Numbered from the stretch's first letter, positions 34,701 through 48,730 are shown. The stretch is 64,000 bases of DNA from Homalodisca vitripennis (GCF_021130785.1 NC_060208.1:169750501-169814500), one strand, 5' to 3'. Numbers and translations: made by a program. The notes: a model not told the origin generated them from the letters alone.

Positions 34701-35097
34701 AAAATATAAACTTTAAAAATCAAATTTCCCCAAAGAAGGGCAGTGACACTAAACTGCATTTTACAAAATCAAATATATCAATAACCAAATATATTAATAT
34801 ATAATATATATTAATAACAAGTATGGAGATCTCTGTCAGAACAATGTTTGAGATTGTTTTTTTTTTACTCCGAGCCTCTGCTACAAACGTGTCAGTAACA
34901 GTTTTAGATAAACCATAGGCAATATAATACGCATTCTTATTGTTTTTTTTCTTTGATTTTTCTCTTATTGCCTCCAGTACCAATTGTAATTTATCATCGT
35001 TGAATGCAGAAGACAGAATAGGGTTATAATAAAACAAATAAAAGTCTCTGCCGTTTACTTTAAAAAAATAATTAATTGTTATTTTATTAATTAACTC

Positions 35098-35174
<77 letters not shown>

Positions 35175-36139
35175 AAAACAGTTATTTATGATTTTATTTG
35201 AAAAAACCCTACTACGAAGGATATCTCTACAATTCAACCTTTCTATGACACTGAAGGCTATATATTTAACTTTTAACTGTAATAGACTTAAGGAATGTAA
35301 GAGTATTTTGGAAACTGGTATCATAGCATTTTTAATCACTGTTTACTGAGTAATAGTAAATCATACTCTTAAAATAAAAGTAGAATTGGTGGAGATGGCA
35401 TAAGTATATTTCTAGGGAACGGTTTCGTCGTATGGGAACTTCTAAAGACATCGGATGACAAAGGCAAGTAAATATCCATTGGCGCTTTAGATCACATTAA
35501 AATAAAAAAATACGTTCTAGGTTCTTGATTTTAGCTCTATATATTATAGCTCTATTAATTATAGCTCTATAACGAAAAATACGTTGTCAATGTTTATTGA
35601 ATTTACATCTGGACAAACATAAACGATATAAATAAGAAGCTGACTAAAGAACCTAAACGATTTTCTAGTCACTCGGTTTAAAACGTAACTTTATTAGAGG
35701 ATTTAAGTGAAATCTGGAGTATTTAACCCACGTATCTAGATCTGTATTTACATATTCTAAACGTTGTTTTGACCGATGAACAATCTGGCCGAGCTTTGGT
35801 GTAAAAGCTCTTTGACGCTTTGGGTAGTGTAATTGAGGAACTACAGAATCATGAAGAAGATCAGATGAGAATAAGTTTGTTTCGTCTGCACTATCATGAA
35901 AAGATTGGAATTATAAAATTGAATCTGGTAGAACCCCTGATAATGCTTAATTATGTGTAGTATGATTTTCATGACACATGGGCTCAAGTCATAAAGAGGA
36001 AGATAGATTTTTAATTGACCAAAACTGGCATTTAGCTCAGGAGAAAATAAACGTTTTTCATGTCAGACCCACAGTTCCTTTGAGATAAAATATTCGTTTT
36101 ACTTAGGTAAGGAAGAGGAAAATCCTCTCATTGTACCCT
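31716..36139. other. AT-rich region without a confident gene
   Basis: One frame is less AT-skewed: 34850-35070, minus, with AFNDDKLQLVLEAIREKSKK and AYGLSKTVTDTFVAEARSKK. It could be an exon remnant but I do not recognise it. Others (32280-32588, 32890-33120, 33170-33361) are AT-rich with no motif. A short TATAGCTCTAT triplicate lies near 35531-35572. An (AT)n tract is listed separately. Confidence 0.4.
35098..35171. repeat. (AT)n microsatellite
   Basis: About 74 bp of perfect alternating TA. The reverse-strand frame through it encodes only Ile-Tyr repeats and is an artefact. Confidence 0.95.
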
Positions 36140-36601
36140 TACGCTTGCTTCCGGAGTGACATGACATTCAGGAGGCATATAGGGGCAGGGGCCGCCTCCT
36201 TACAAGTTTCCTCGTAAAGGAATAGTAGGCTCTATATCTTAGTATTGGCGCCTTGGAAGAAAGGGTGGTAAGCTTTGTTCCAGCCTCTCCAGTCAAATAG
36301 ACAGGATTAAAGCACGTCCTTATCTTCAGGCTATCAACAGCCTTCAGGCTTTCAGGACCTCTACCCACTCCAACAGCTATCTTCCTTATGAGACTAGATC
36401 TATCGATTCACCTTTCCACCACAATACCTCAGCATAGTGATGTGCCACTTCTGAATATCCAAAGTGTTGCCCAGATGTAAGAGACACATCACTTTGCTGT
36501 GCCCTGGGTAGTTTCAACTGGAAGGTATAAATCAGCCAAAGTGAACTTTTCTTCTGGGGTTTACAGTCAAATGAAACGAAGATCAGATGAACAGTTTTCA
36601 A
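36140..36601 (-). other. GC-richer unrecognised segment, possible exon or old repeat
   Basis: This stretch is visibly richer in G+C than its flanks. It holds two neighbouring minus-strand open frames: 36386-36601 (PQKKSSLWLIYTFQLKLPRA, HFGYSEVAHHYAEVLWWKG) and 36168-36368 (GRGPESLKAVDSLKIRTCFN, YYSFTRKLVRRRPLPLY). They lie in different frames about 18 bp apart, so one frameshift would link them. I recognise no domain. It may be a decayed coding repeat, an exon pair or a noncoding transcript. Confidence 0.3.
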
Positions 36602-37744
36602 TATGATAATGTAAGATATAAAGGAGGAGTATCTAATTGAATACTATAATGAATGGGATAATTTAAAATAAACCCTTAACATTTGCTGGTGTACTATGAT
36701 TAAAGTCATTACAATTACACTACTTAATTATTTATTTTGGCAGTGGTCATAATTATTTTATTATGGTCTTATCAACGTATAGAAACAAAAGCGTACAATC
36801 ATATTACGAACTATATTTATAACAGAAAGGCAATACAAAAATATTAATATTCAATACTGTCAATGACTGATAGTATGGTTTTGCATCAATTAATTCATCA
36901 GCATATGGAACTGATTGGACATGAATAAACCAAGAGAGACATGGGATGGATGTTTACTTCAATTTCAATACATGCAAAACGTACTGTAAGAGATTAATGT
37001 ACGTAGTAATGCCGATTACTATGATTGGTCTGGTCACGTAAAGGTTTTGGGTCTGAATTTTCACAAATCAAATGACAGGTTCTGAATTTTTATAAGGGTA
37101 AAGTCGTCTTAGTATATAAATATCTACTACTACCAAGTAAAATTTATAAATGTACTTTTTATTTCATTGTTAAATTTCAATACAATAATACTAAAGATCA
37201 CAGAAAATTGATGAGAATATTATTAACTTCTTGTTTTAGCCACAATAAATAAATAAATTAAAAACATCAAACAGGCTAAATTTAGATGGTAAAGTATCCA
37301 TTTCAAATATCCCATACATTTCAGTCAGAAGAAATGCAAGTTTTACACAAGGCTGTCATCACGAAATACCATACTAAAGATACATAATTAGTTTAGAAGT
37401 TAGAAGTGTTGGGAAATAACCCACAATTTAGCATGTTAATATAAACGTAAGAATTTCAAGCATTTATAAAGTCAATAATACCAAACCTCAAAGATCAAAC
37501 CTTAAGATTTGTTACCTTGTACAACTATATAAAATTTCTTTCAAAACGTAGACATGATTCAGTTACTTTAATTTGAAATTATGTTTGAAAGCATAACAAC
37601 TTATAACGGTTCAATTGTATACTTCAATAACTTTAAACACTGCCTCCATCATGAAGCCCAAAAATTCGATAAATAAGTATGATTCAATGATGTCAGGATT
37701 TACTGTTATTAAAAGTGTAAATTTTAATTTATTATGTGGAATAC
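36602..37744. other. AT-rich region without a gene
   Basis: No frame above about 60 codons has a protein-like composition. I see no element or repeat. Confidence 0.5.
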
Positions 37745-38545
37745 TCGATATACAACTTTGTCCTACATTCAAATAACCACCGTCTTGAAACTTTTCATTG
37801 GTCGAGAGTGGCTCATAAATTCATTCGTGCTCAATAAAAATACTGTCAACGAACAATGTTTTGTCTGAAGCTATTAAGAACCAAGGTAATCATCGTATTG
37901 ACTATTATCTCCGAAAGTTTTTACTACTTGTAACTTGGTAACCTCGCTCTCTAGAAACCAAACGTGATATAAAAAAACTAGGAACAAACACTATTGCACA
38001 TGCCCGAAAAATTCTAAAACACTTCTTTGTGTTTGAACTATTATGCATAATATTTCATAGCCGACCATATTGAAACCAATTAAATAGTCGAAAAATTTAC
38101 CAAATAAAGGTTTTTATAAATGTATAAACTATTTAATAGTTTGGATCTATGTCGGTAGTTATTTGAGTTAAAAGTTTAATTGAATGTGAATGTCTGCCAT
38201 TTTGTAACGTTTTATTTGTTAAGGCTGGCTAACAAACTCATCTAAGCTTTGTAAAAAATACTGTTTACGTAAAACGTTCGGTCAGAATCTATTAAGAACG
38301 GTAGTTATCGTGTTCACACTTATATCCGCAAATTTGTGTGCTAGTTAAAACTGTAGGCACACCATCTGGAAATCATAAGAGATATAAAAACCACGTTGGA
38401 ACATTATTCTAAATTACCTTATAATTCTGATACAATCTTTATTTTATAATGCATAAATTCTGTTATAATAATCTTTGTTATCCCACACTTTGAATGGCCG
38501 CCATCTTGAAATCTTACGAGGCATCGAAAAGAATAAAAGAGGTTT
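37745..38545. repeat. Dispersed repeat family Z, two to three diverged units
   Basis: Two units align: TCATTCGTGCTCAATAAAAA, TACTGTCAACG and CTATTAAGAACCAAGGTAAT (about 37820-37890) correspond to TCATCTAAGCTTTGTAAAAA, TACTGTTTACG and CTATTAAGAACGGTAGTTAT (about 38239-38310). Each is preceded by a CGTCTTGAAAC or GCCATTTTGTAAC motif. A third motif, GAATGGCCGCCATCTTGAAA (about 38502-38521), starts another unit just before the TIR element. A further copy lies at 40,515-40,660. No coding potential. Confidence 0.6.
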
Positions 38546-38549
38546 TTTG

Positions 38550-39326
38550 ACGTGACAACGTCTTAAATGAGGTTGCGGCTCGGAGTCACTCATGAAAAAG
38601 TGTAACGCCCGGTAACGTTACGATACCCGTCCAGTGGGTCCGCCGCACGGGATCCGCACGGGATAAAGCAGATAACTGTGGGTCCGCCGCACGGGATAAA
38701 GCAGATAACTATGTTTATTCGTGAAAATGTGGAGTGCTTAGATTCGTCATTTACAACAACTACAACAATAAAGGTAAATAATTGTACACTGATATTTTCA
38801 TTATCGTAAACTATGATTGATTGATTAATTGTTAGATTGACACAAAAGTTGAGAAACTGAGTTTATAGGTTATGTCATACTATTGACAAATGTTGATAGT
38901 GTTAAGTAAATTATTAGTTTAAATCACTCTGCAATCAATCGTAATTCAGTCGATTGAGAAGAAACAACGCGTATTGCTAGTCAAACATTTAAAATAACAA
39001 ATTATAACCTCTAACCTGTCATAACAGTGCGAACCAAACAAACGAACTAAACCGACCAATCACCACGCGCCGAGTTAGAATTTAACTATGTTTAGCAAGA
39101 ATTTCAAATTCCAATTTTAGTAAATGTTTTATTCAACTTTACCATTTACAATAACACAATTTTAATTAATTTCAAATTATGTACAAATGTTTTAGTAAAC
39201 AAAATATATTTTCTATAGTTTAAAATTTGTGCAATTCTTATTTTCATTCAATTCCTTGTTCCTATTGTGCAATTTAATAATATTCATATCAATAAATATT
39301 CTACCGAGAAAAAGACGTTGTCACGT
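38550..39326. mobile_element. Non-autonomous DNA-transposon-like element with 15-bp TIRs
   Basis: ACGTGACAACGTCTT (38550-38564) and its exact reverse complement AAGACGTTGTCACGT (39312-39326) bound 777 bp. The left end has a GC-rich block (GTTGCGGCTCGGAGTCACTC; AACGCCCGGTAACGTTACG) and the interior is AT-rich with no ORF. A target duplication is not clear. It contains a partial tandem duplication of about 44 bp: 38634-38677 and 38678-38710 share GTGGGTCCGCCGCACGGGAT, and GGATAAAGCAGATAACT recurs. It resembles a widespread arthropod repeat from memory; I cannot assign a superfamily. Confidence 0.6.
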
Positions 39327-40514
39327 AAAATCTTCGCCCGTAAAAACCGACTTTACAGGCAACCATAATTTTTTTTAAATAGCATTCTAAACCATTCTAA
39401 ATAAGAAGTCACATAAAAGCTACTTCATTATCTAGGACAATTTTGGATTTGTGTAAAGATGGGGCTCTAAAGTTTGAAGTTGAAAGTGTTTTTTATAAGT
39501 ACCCCTATACAACTTCTGCAATATAATTCTATATTTCACGATATTTCACTGCAAAGCTTCAAAGATATTGCTAACAATTCAAACAATTTAGTGCCAGTGT
39601 GGAGAATCATACGTCTAAATGTTGACTAAAGTTAACGTACTTTGATGTAATAAATTATGGCATTTTACCGTAGTTTATCTCAAATCCCAATAAAAAATTA
39701 TTTTCCAGACAAAGAAAATCTTCTGTACGAAACATGACTAAAGTTTCACTGACTTTGACAGATGATACCAACAAAGTTTACTATAACTTGTTTAAATATG
39801 TCTATATTGTTATATTTATTATTATTGACATTGACAGGTAGTTCAGCAGTAAAACTGCGAACTACTCCCGCTCGGTGCATCCTGCTTCCTTTTTATATAT
39901 TCCTGTATTTCCAATTTTGTAGTAAGCGTGTACGTTGTTGCCCCTATAAAAATAATTTTTACATATGGTCGTAACAGATTGACCCTTGGTTGAAAATCAC
40001 CAAACTTTTTATTGTAATTTAACTTCAGGCCTAAGATAATTCCGAAGTTGTAATAGAGTTTGTATTGTTTCGTTGATTCAAAAACATAATATAAATACAT
40101 CACGTCACTCTGGATAGTTGTGATGTATTTGTGATGTATATGTAACCACTTCGAATGTTATAACAATAAATGAGTTTAAATCCAGCAGGATTTATTCTTA
40201 CAATAATGATAATATTGTAATCTGTTATGTAGGGCATTAAACATGAGAACAAAAGTCTATCATGGTAAAAATAATAATTAATTTTTGTTTAAACAATTAT
40301 ACCTATTGTCATTATTTATTCTGAATTCAACGTGTTTTATTGATACGCATATGTAGATAATCCAGATATTATATTGTATCACCATGGCATCTTAACTAAT
40401 TGCGTAGTTTAAGCAGGATGAGCATTTTTTTATTAACCTAACTCACATTGCTAGCAATCAACGCGTCTTGAATATTTTGTTGTACATATTACGTAATGTA
40501 TGCAATAAACGTAT
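39327..40514. other. AT-rich region without a gene
   Basis: No coding signal. A compact hairpin, GTAGTTC-A-GCAG-TAAAA-CTGC-GAACTAC, lies at 39838-39865 (11 paired bases, one bulge, 5-nt loop). It sits inside two opposite-strand frames (39762-39974 and 39843-40103) that have no motif. Confidence 0.45.
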
Positions 40515-40660
40515 CAATTCGGGTCTATGTTGGAAAGCAGTTGAGTTAAAGCTTTTGTTCGAATCTAAGTGGTCGCCTTCTTGAATATTTTCATTAGATA
40601 AGACTGACAATGAACTCATCCAATCTATGTGGAAGTTACTACATTTGTCAAGTATGGCCT
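40515..40660. repeat. Dispersed repeat family Z, copy 3 (fragment)
   Basis: GGGTCTATGTTGGAAAGCAG, TTGAGTTAAAGCTTTTG and GACAATGAACTCATCCAATC align in order to 38,146-38,250 (GGATCTATGTCGG, TTGAGTTAAAAGTTTAATTG, CTAACAAACTCATCTAAGC). Confidence 0.55.
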
Positions 40661-40661
40661 C

Positions 40662-40674
<13 letters not shown>

Positions 40675-40727
<53 letters not shown>
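40675..40727. repeat. (AT)n microsatellite
   Basis: About 53 bp of alternating TA, directly after the family Z fragment. Confidence 0.95.
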
Positions 40728-40729
<2 letters not shown>

Positions 40730-41629
40730 TTTCCCATTACGGTGGTTTTGGATTCTAGGAGGCATGACTAAAGAATTATCCAAAGTTTCCCGGAAATTTC
40801 GTTATGAGAGCGATTGCAATAAAACTGGATGCATTTGTCAAAATAAATATCTGCTGACAAGGCTTGTGTAACGAACACACGTTAAAAATGCCCGAGGCAG
40901 AGTTACATTTGACGCTCTGCTCACTAACAAAGGAAGAACACATTGTTACCAGAGTAATATACACAGGTGATGTGTGGGGTTGACGTTCGTTACATGTTTA
41001 CTTGTAAACCATTTTCAACCGGGGATAAACTTGTTCCAATAGGTTTATGATTTGTTTTGATCTTAATTTCTAACTAGATTTTGTTTACTGAAATTGTTTA
41101 CAAATCATAAAATATAATACATATAAATTTGGTCAAAACACATGTTCAACGTTGCTTACGAAAAAAAGTTATGTCTTACATGCGTTTTTTTTTTGGTGTT
41201 CAGTATATAAATCCAAACTTTGTTCAAATCGGTTACATTGAATTTTAAATCAACACAAGGCGGACGCAGTGCATGTTTAGTGTTAATAGTACAGGTTTTC
41301 ATCTTGTTAATTTACATTCCTATTTATCAAAATTAATTTCTTAGAATATAAAAATAAAAACCACAGATCTGTTCATAGTTTGAAAGAAGGTAGAGCCCAG
41401 AGCCGACGATTTGCCGTTATTGCAGCATATTTCTCACGATTCGGTTCCATCGATACGTCTGTATTGGGTTAATTACACCTTCGTAGAGTTTTGTATTGTT
41501 TGATAATTGTAAAAACTAACTAATACTGAAATTTAACTGAAAGAAATAAGTGGATTTAGAAGCTTTATCGATCATATTTGAAAGGTTTTAAACTAACTGG
41601 TTTGAGGAAAGAAGAACCAACTGTTATTT

Positions 41630-41800
41630 CCTACAAAAATGGATAAGAAAGAAATTTCAGCTTGAGTGAATACAACATTAACTTTCTCGTTATGCCTGAA
41701 TGGCTAGATGCAGGCCTGATTGCTTATCCAGTAAAAGGCTGTCTTTTAAGCTTTTGTATTTTACTAAAATATATAGCTATTTCTATCAACATTGACCTCA
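41630..41800. repeat. Dispersed repeat family Y, copy 2 (inverted)
   Basis: TGAATACAACATTAACTTTC, TCGTTATGCCTGAATGG, CAGGCCTGATTGC and CAGTAAAAGGCTGTCTTTTA match the reverse complement of 21,411-21,550 in order. Roughly 75-80 percent identical by eye. Confidence 0.7.
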
Positions 41801-42011
41801 TTTTTGTTGATTAAGTAATTGAATGTAACTATAATTAATATTTTTTATTCTTATTTCCAATTACCATGTTTAAGATCAACAAAAGATATAGTGATAGATG
41901 AGAGCATTTAACAAGTTAATTTGTGTTTCTAATTTTTCAAAACATTCAACTTAAGCTGTTGTGAATTATTCCCAACACGTATTTGAAAATGTGTTAAGAT
42001 AATATATACAT

Positions 42012-42020
<9 letters not shown>

Positions 42021-42074
<54 letters not shown>
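42021..42074. repeat. (AT)n microsatellite
   Basis: About 54 bp of alternating AT, following CATACACACACACATA. Confidence 0.95.
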
Positions 42075-42077
<3 letters not shown>

Positions 42078-42406
42078 TATACTTTGAGAGAGAGAGTGAA
42101 AAAGGGGGGAGACAGAGAGAGAGAGAGAGAGAGAGATAGCTGAAATGGCGGTCTATTTGAATTTTTAACTTAGAAAAGGAAACTAAAACATTTAATTACT
42201 AGTAGTACAACAACGCGAAGAGATATTAACTCAAATACTAAGCAATTGTGCAATGCATGCAATATGTCGAATTAATTACCCTTTGCACATAACAATGAAA
42301 AAGAAATCATCGTTACTTTTTCTACAAAACTGGACGACAAATTGGTTAGGTCACCAACAATATTTTGAACAATGTAATTCACTGAAGATACCTTGGTAAA
42401 GTACCT

Positions 42407-45004
<2,598 letters not shown>

Positions 45005-45430
45005 TTGGAAGCGGGTGAAAGAGAGTCTCCATGTCACGTGCAGTGCTGGAATAGTTCCAAACACGGCCTAATCCAAACTTGACTCGTCTAACTTACCATA
45101 AGGAATCAATACATAGTGAGTTTACGAAAATCCCTAAAGCTTATATTTTTGTTTACTAATGTAAATTCCAATATTAAAATGCTTTATTTAGTGTAAAAGA
45201 GAGCAATACATGGGATTTTATTAAATATATAACAAATGATTATTTAAGTTATCGACTGTCGCAAATTGATATTTTATTATGTCAGCTACTTTAATGTCAT
45301 AAGAACAAAAAATGTACACTATAACATTCATAGTTCAGCACATTTATGCTTCTCAAGTCAAGAACAGTAACGCTTCCATTTGTTAGTCGACGCCGCCAGC
45401 TGCCGCAGATTGGTGACAGTCCTGGTGACA
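45005..45430. repeat. Dispersed repeat family X, copy 3
   Basis: GGGTGAAAGAGAGTCTCC to ACTTACCATAAGGAA (about 45013-45105) matches 9828-9920. CAAGAACAGTAACGCTTCCA to GCAGATTGGTGACAGTC (about 45360-45422) matches 10,600-10,665 and 28,250-28,320. Both blocks are in the same order and orientation as copy 1 but with a shorter middle. The minus-strand frame 45297-45518 over it (FHCSICGKPF) looks faintly zinc-finger-like but has only one Cys pair. Confidence 0.65.
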
Positions 45431-46199
45431 GTCTTTCATTTACTTTCTGACACTTTGGAAATGGTTTGCCACAAATACTGCAGTGAAATGTTTCGTTGTC
45501 ACTCCAGTATAATCTCATCCACTACTGTAATACCGGGTTTCTGACTATAAATGTACAGAACAAATAATCGGCTAAGGTAAAAAACCAAGTTGGAAAAACC
45601 ATGGATTCTTAAAAAACTATCCTATATGGATCCTCTCTTAGCTTCAGGAGTAGTTAACAATCAGATCATCACATGATGATATAAAGCTCATTCTATGTGA
45701 CATATTTGATGTTGTATATATAACATGCTCATTATTACCCGCAGCTTTCTTTATATTACCAAATATGATTAAAACTCTCCACAGAATGCTAAAGGGTTCC
45801 TTGCGACATCAAGGGCGCACCTGTTCTCCTCAAGAGCATTTTATTTCTCACGATCTCTATTCAACTATTTAACACTTATGTTAAATAGTTAATATTAACA
45901 TTTATGTTGCAAAATTGAAATCAATCAGCATTAATTAAAACTTTTTAACTGTTGTAATTTATTTAACATACGCCACTGCATATTTAATAATTCATCATGG
46001 TTGAAAACGTTAATTAATAGAAATTCACCATTACACAGCAACAACGAAAGTGAAATTATTTAACAAGTATTCTACGAGACAAGTATCTGGTACAAAATAT
46101 CTGTTACATTAGTTCTGACTTGATCAGTTGTAACAATAATGATTGAGTTGCCGAGCTCTCGGCAATTTTGTGCTGAGTTATTTTCTTGTCTTTCATAGT
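45431..46199. other. Gene-free flank of LINE C
   Basis: No coding signal and no recognisable element. Confidence 0.5.
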
Positions 46200-46204
46200 C
46201 AGAT

Positions 46205-46490
46205 GCTCTGGAACTCAAACAGATAGAAAAAGACATATTCAGGAGCTACAAGATAATGGAGCTGCAGTCTCTGACCCACGTCAAATCGCTGAAATGTTTA
46301 ACAATTTTTTTTTTTTTTTTTGAGTGCCCCACTGGCTAGAACCATAAACGGAACAAATAGTTGCACTAACAGCTCTTCTAAAATAAACAACTGTCCATCA
46401 AGTTTCTTCATAGCCCCAACAACGCTCCTTGAAATGTACAATACTATTTCATCTTTGAAAACCAGTTCAACACCTGACGTTTTTTGGAAT
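46205..46490 (+). pseudogene. LINE C ORF2 linker before RT
   Basis: RKRHIQELQDNGAAVSDPRQ and IAEMFNNFF (about 46224-46310) are the usual linker ahead of LINE RT domains. An 18-base T run (about 46304-46321) then breaks the frame; the text continues as SAPLARTING in the frame from 46320. One more shift near 46480 leads into the RT frame. The long T run is either slippage in the element or a consensus error. Confidence 0.65.
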
Positions 46491-47496
46491 GAGTCCTTCA
46501 GTAATTATACGGGTTGCTTCACCCTTAAGCCCTCCTTTAACTCAATTGTTCAACAACTCAGTTCTTCAGGGGAAGTTTCCGTCGGATATGAAGCTCTCTA
46601 AGGTCATTCCGGTTTTCAAGAAAGGCTGTAGGTCTTCGCCTCAACAGTATCGTCCCATATCAATTTTACCAACCATCAGCAAAGTCTTCGAACGTCTCAT
46701 TCATGTTAGACTAACAGACTTTCTAATCAGAAATTCCATTCTGAGTGACACCCAATTTGGATTTGTTCCTTCTAAATCCACCACCGATGCTATTGCCCAA
46801 TTTTCCAAATATGTATTTACTCATCTTAACAATCAGAATCACGTAGCTGGTGTTTCTTGCGACCTCACGAGATCGTTCGATACAGTTAACCATCTGAAAC
46901 TCCTTAATAAGCTTGAACTCTACGGCATCAGAGGTTGTCCCCTGCTGTGGTTCAGGTCCTACCTTTCAAATCGTTACCAGAGTGTCCAGGTTACCAACTC
47001 CTTTGGTACGGCACAGTCAGATTTCGTTGAGGTCTCCATGGGTGTTCCTCAAGGTTCTACCTTGGGACCTCTTCTCTTTGCCTTATATGTAAACGACTTA
47101 AGCTCTTGTGTCCCTGAGGCTCGCGTCACTCAATATGCTGATGACACCACGGTCATTGTTCGGGCAAATCTTCAATTAAACACTACAATCGAAAAAATGA
47201 ACTCTTGGTTCATTCGCAACAATTTATTCCTCAATGTTGACAAAACATCCATTCTTCACTTTCGATTTCAGACAGTTTCTAAGGGTTTTGTTGCTTTAGA
47301 CGAGGTTGACATCATTGAGGTTGATTCAGTATGTTTCTTGGGCGTTCATCTGGATGCTGGTTTTTCTTGGCGTCAGCATGTAGATGCCCTTTGCTCTAAG
47401 CTCAACTCTGTATTGTTTTCCTTAAGATGTCTTTCAAATTTTCTGAAAAGTAGTGCACTGAAAATGGTATATGATGGTGTTACTTTTCCTCTGTGA
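46489..47496 (+). pseudogene. LINE C reverse transcriptase domain
   Basis: An uninterrupted 335-codon frame. Motifs: SKVIPVFKKG (residues 37-46), QQYRPISILPTISKVFERLI (52-71), DTQFGFVPSKSTTDAI (87-102), motif A VSCDLTRSFDTVNH (122-135, catalytic Asp 125), MGVPQGSTLGPLLFALYVND (184-203) and QYADDTTVI (215-223, both Asp present). NNLFLNVDKTSILHF and VCFLGVHLDAGFSW mark the thumb. All catalytic residues I can check are intact. The frame stops at about 47494 through a one-base shift and continues in the next frame. The first Met is internal, not a true start. Confidence 0.9.
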
Positions 47497-47948
47497 TGTC
47501 ATATGGCATAATGTCATGGGGAACTGCTTCATCTTCTCTGTTACAAAGAGTATTCAAATTGCAAAAGAGGGCTATTCGTTTAGTGTTTGGGTTGAGGGGC
47601 CTGGAGAGCTGTAGGCAAGTGTTTCACCAAGAACGTATACTAACCTTCCCCTCCATTTTTATTTATTCCGTTTCAATTTACACTTTTAAACACATTACCG
47701 ATTTTCCTAGCCACAATCATATATATCCCACCAGAAATAAAAATAGTTTAACAGTATCCCACCATAGTAATAATATGTTCCGCAAATCAATAAAATATTT
47801 AGGACCTACAATTTATAATAGATTGCCAGATTATTTAAAAGCCAGCACTTCACTTGCATCTTTCAAAAACAAACTAAAAGACTTTCTTGTAAAAAACTGT
47901 TTTTACTCACTCTCTGAATTTTTGTGCCCCACCCAACCTTACAAGTAA
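47493..47948 (+). pseudogene. LINE C ORF2 C-terminal domain
   Basis: Continues directly from the RT frame: MSYGIMSWGTASSSLLQRVF, LQKRAIRLVFGL, then the conserved tail HNHIYPTRNKNSL and YLGPTIYNRLPDYLKASTSL, ending in a natural stop at 47946-47948. The YGIMSWG...LQKRAIR...YNRLP order is the usual C-terminus of Jockey/CR1-like ORF2 proteins. Only one frameshift separates it from the RT frame, so from 46489 to 47948 the ORF is nearly complete. Confidence 0.85.
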
Positions 47949-48130
47949 AAATATCATTAGTACTGTTTTTCAATATATTTTTAATTTGTAGTTTTACCAG
48001 ATATAGCAATAACTTTAATAAGAACATTTTTAGTATTTAGTTATTTTATACATATTGACAATTCTCGATACATGTTAATGTCAATGAGAAATAAATGATT
48101 TTGATTTGATTTTGATTTGATTTGATTTGA

Positions 48131-48212
48131 GTCACTAAGAGGCAACACCGCCCAGGGAAGTGTTGTAATTCCCACGTTAAAACGATCAGTTGCCATTTAC
48201 GGTCAATTAAGA
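48131..48212. other. Spacer between LINE C and the 113-bp array
   Basis: 82 bp with a GC-richer start (GGCAACACCGCCCAGGGAAG); no further call. Confidence 0.4.
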
Positions 48213-48730
48213 GCAGCGATCTCTTATAAACAAATGTTTTAGTTAGGGTTGAATAAAGAGAATACATTACCAAGTGCTATCTGGTGATACAGCGAAAAGT
48301 CGTATAACTATGGCTACCTCGTCGTGCAGCGATCTATTGTACAATGATGTTTTAGTTAGGGTTGAATAAAAAGAATACACTATCAAGTGCTATCTGGAGA
48401 TACAGCGAAAAGTCGTATAACTATGACTACCTTGTTGTGTAGCAATCCATTGTACAAAGATGTTTTAGTTAGTGTTTAATAAAGAGAATACATTATCTGG
48501 AGATACAGCGAAAAGTCGTATAACTTTGGCTACCTTGTCGTGCAGAGATCTCTTGTATGAACATGTTTTAGTCAGGGTTCAACACAGAGAATACCTTAAC
48601 AGGTGCTGTGTGGAGGTACAACGAGAATTCATATAACAATGGCCGCTTTGTTGTGCAGCGATCTCTTATACAAACATGTTTTAGTTAGGGTTGAACTCAG
48701 ATAATTCATTATCATATGTGTTTTTCCTGA
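48213..48730. repeat. 113-bp tandem repeat, about 4.5 units
   Basis: Units start at GCAGCGATCT-like text: 48213-48325 (113 bp), 48326-48438 (113), 48439-48541 (103, missing about 10 bp), 48542-48654 (113) and a partial unit from 48655. Conserved internal blocks are GATGTTTTAGTTAGGGTTGA and GATACAGCGAAAAGTCGTAT. Units diverge with position; the last two are the most different. There is no open frame through the units. Confidence 0.9.

Larger units (their letters stand above)
46200..48130 (+). mobile_element. LINE C: 5'-truncated non-LTR retrotransposon
   Basis: The copy starts inside the EN-RT linker (about 46205), runs through an RT and C-terminal domain, and ends in repeated TTGATTT/TGATTT units (about 48092-48130) after AATAAATGATTTTGA. 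5' truncation is the usual result of incomplete target-primed reverse transcription. No clear target duplication is visible; AGTCA occurs at both edges, which is too short to prove it. It is the best preserved LINE here, with few breaks, and probably the youngest of the three. Confidence 0.85.

Noticed and set aside
35091..35339. Minus-strand ORF with an Ile-Tyr tail
   Set aside because: The frame runs through the (AT)n tract and its other half has no motif.
45297..45518. C2H2 zinc-finger exon (FHCSICGKPF)
   Set aside because: There is only one Cys pair and no following His pair at the right spacing, and it overlaps the family X repeat.
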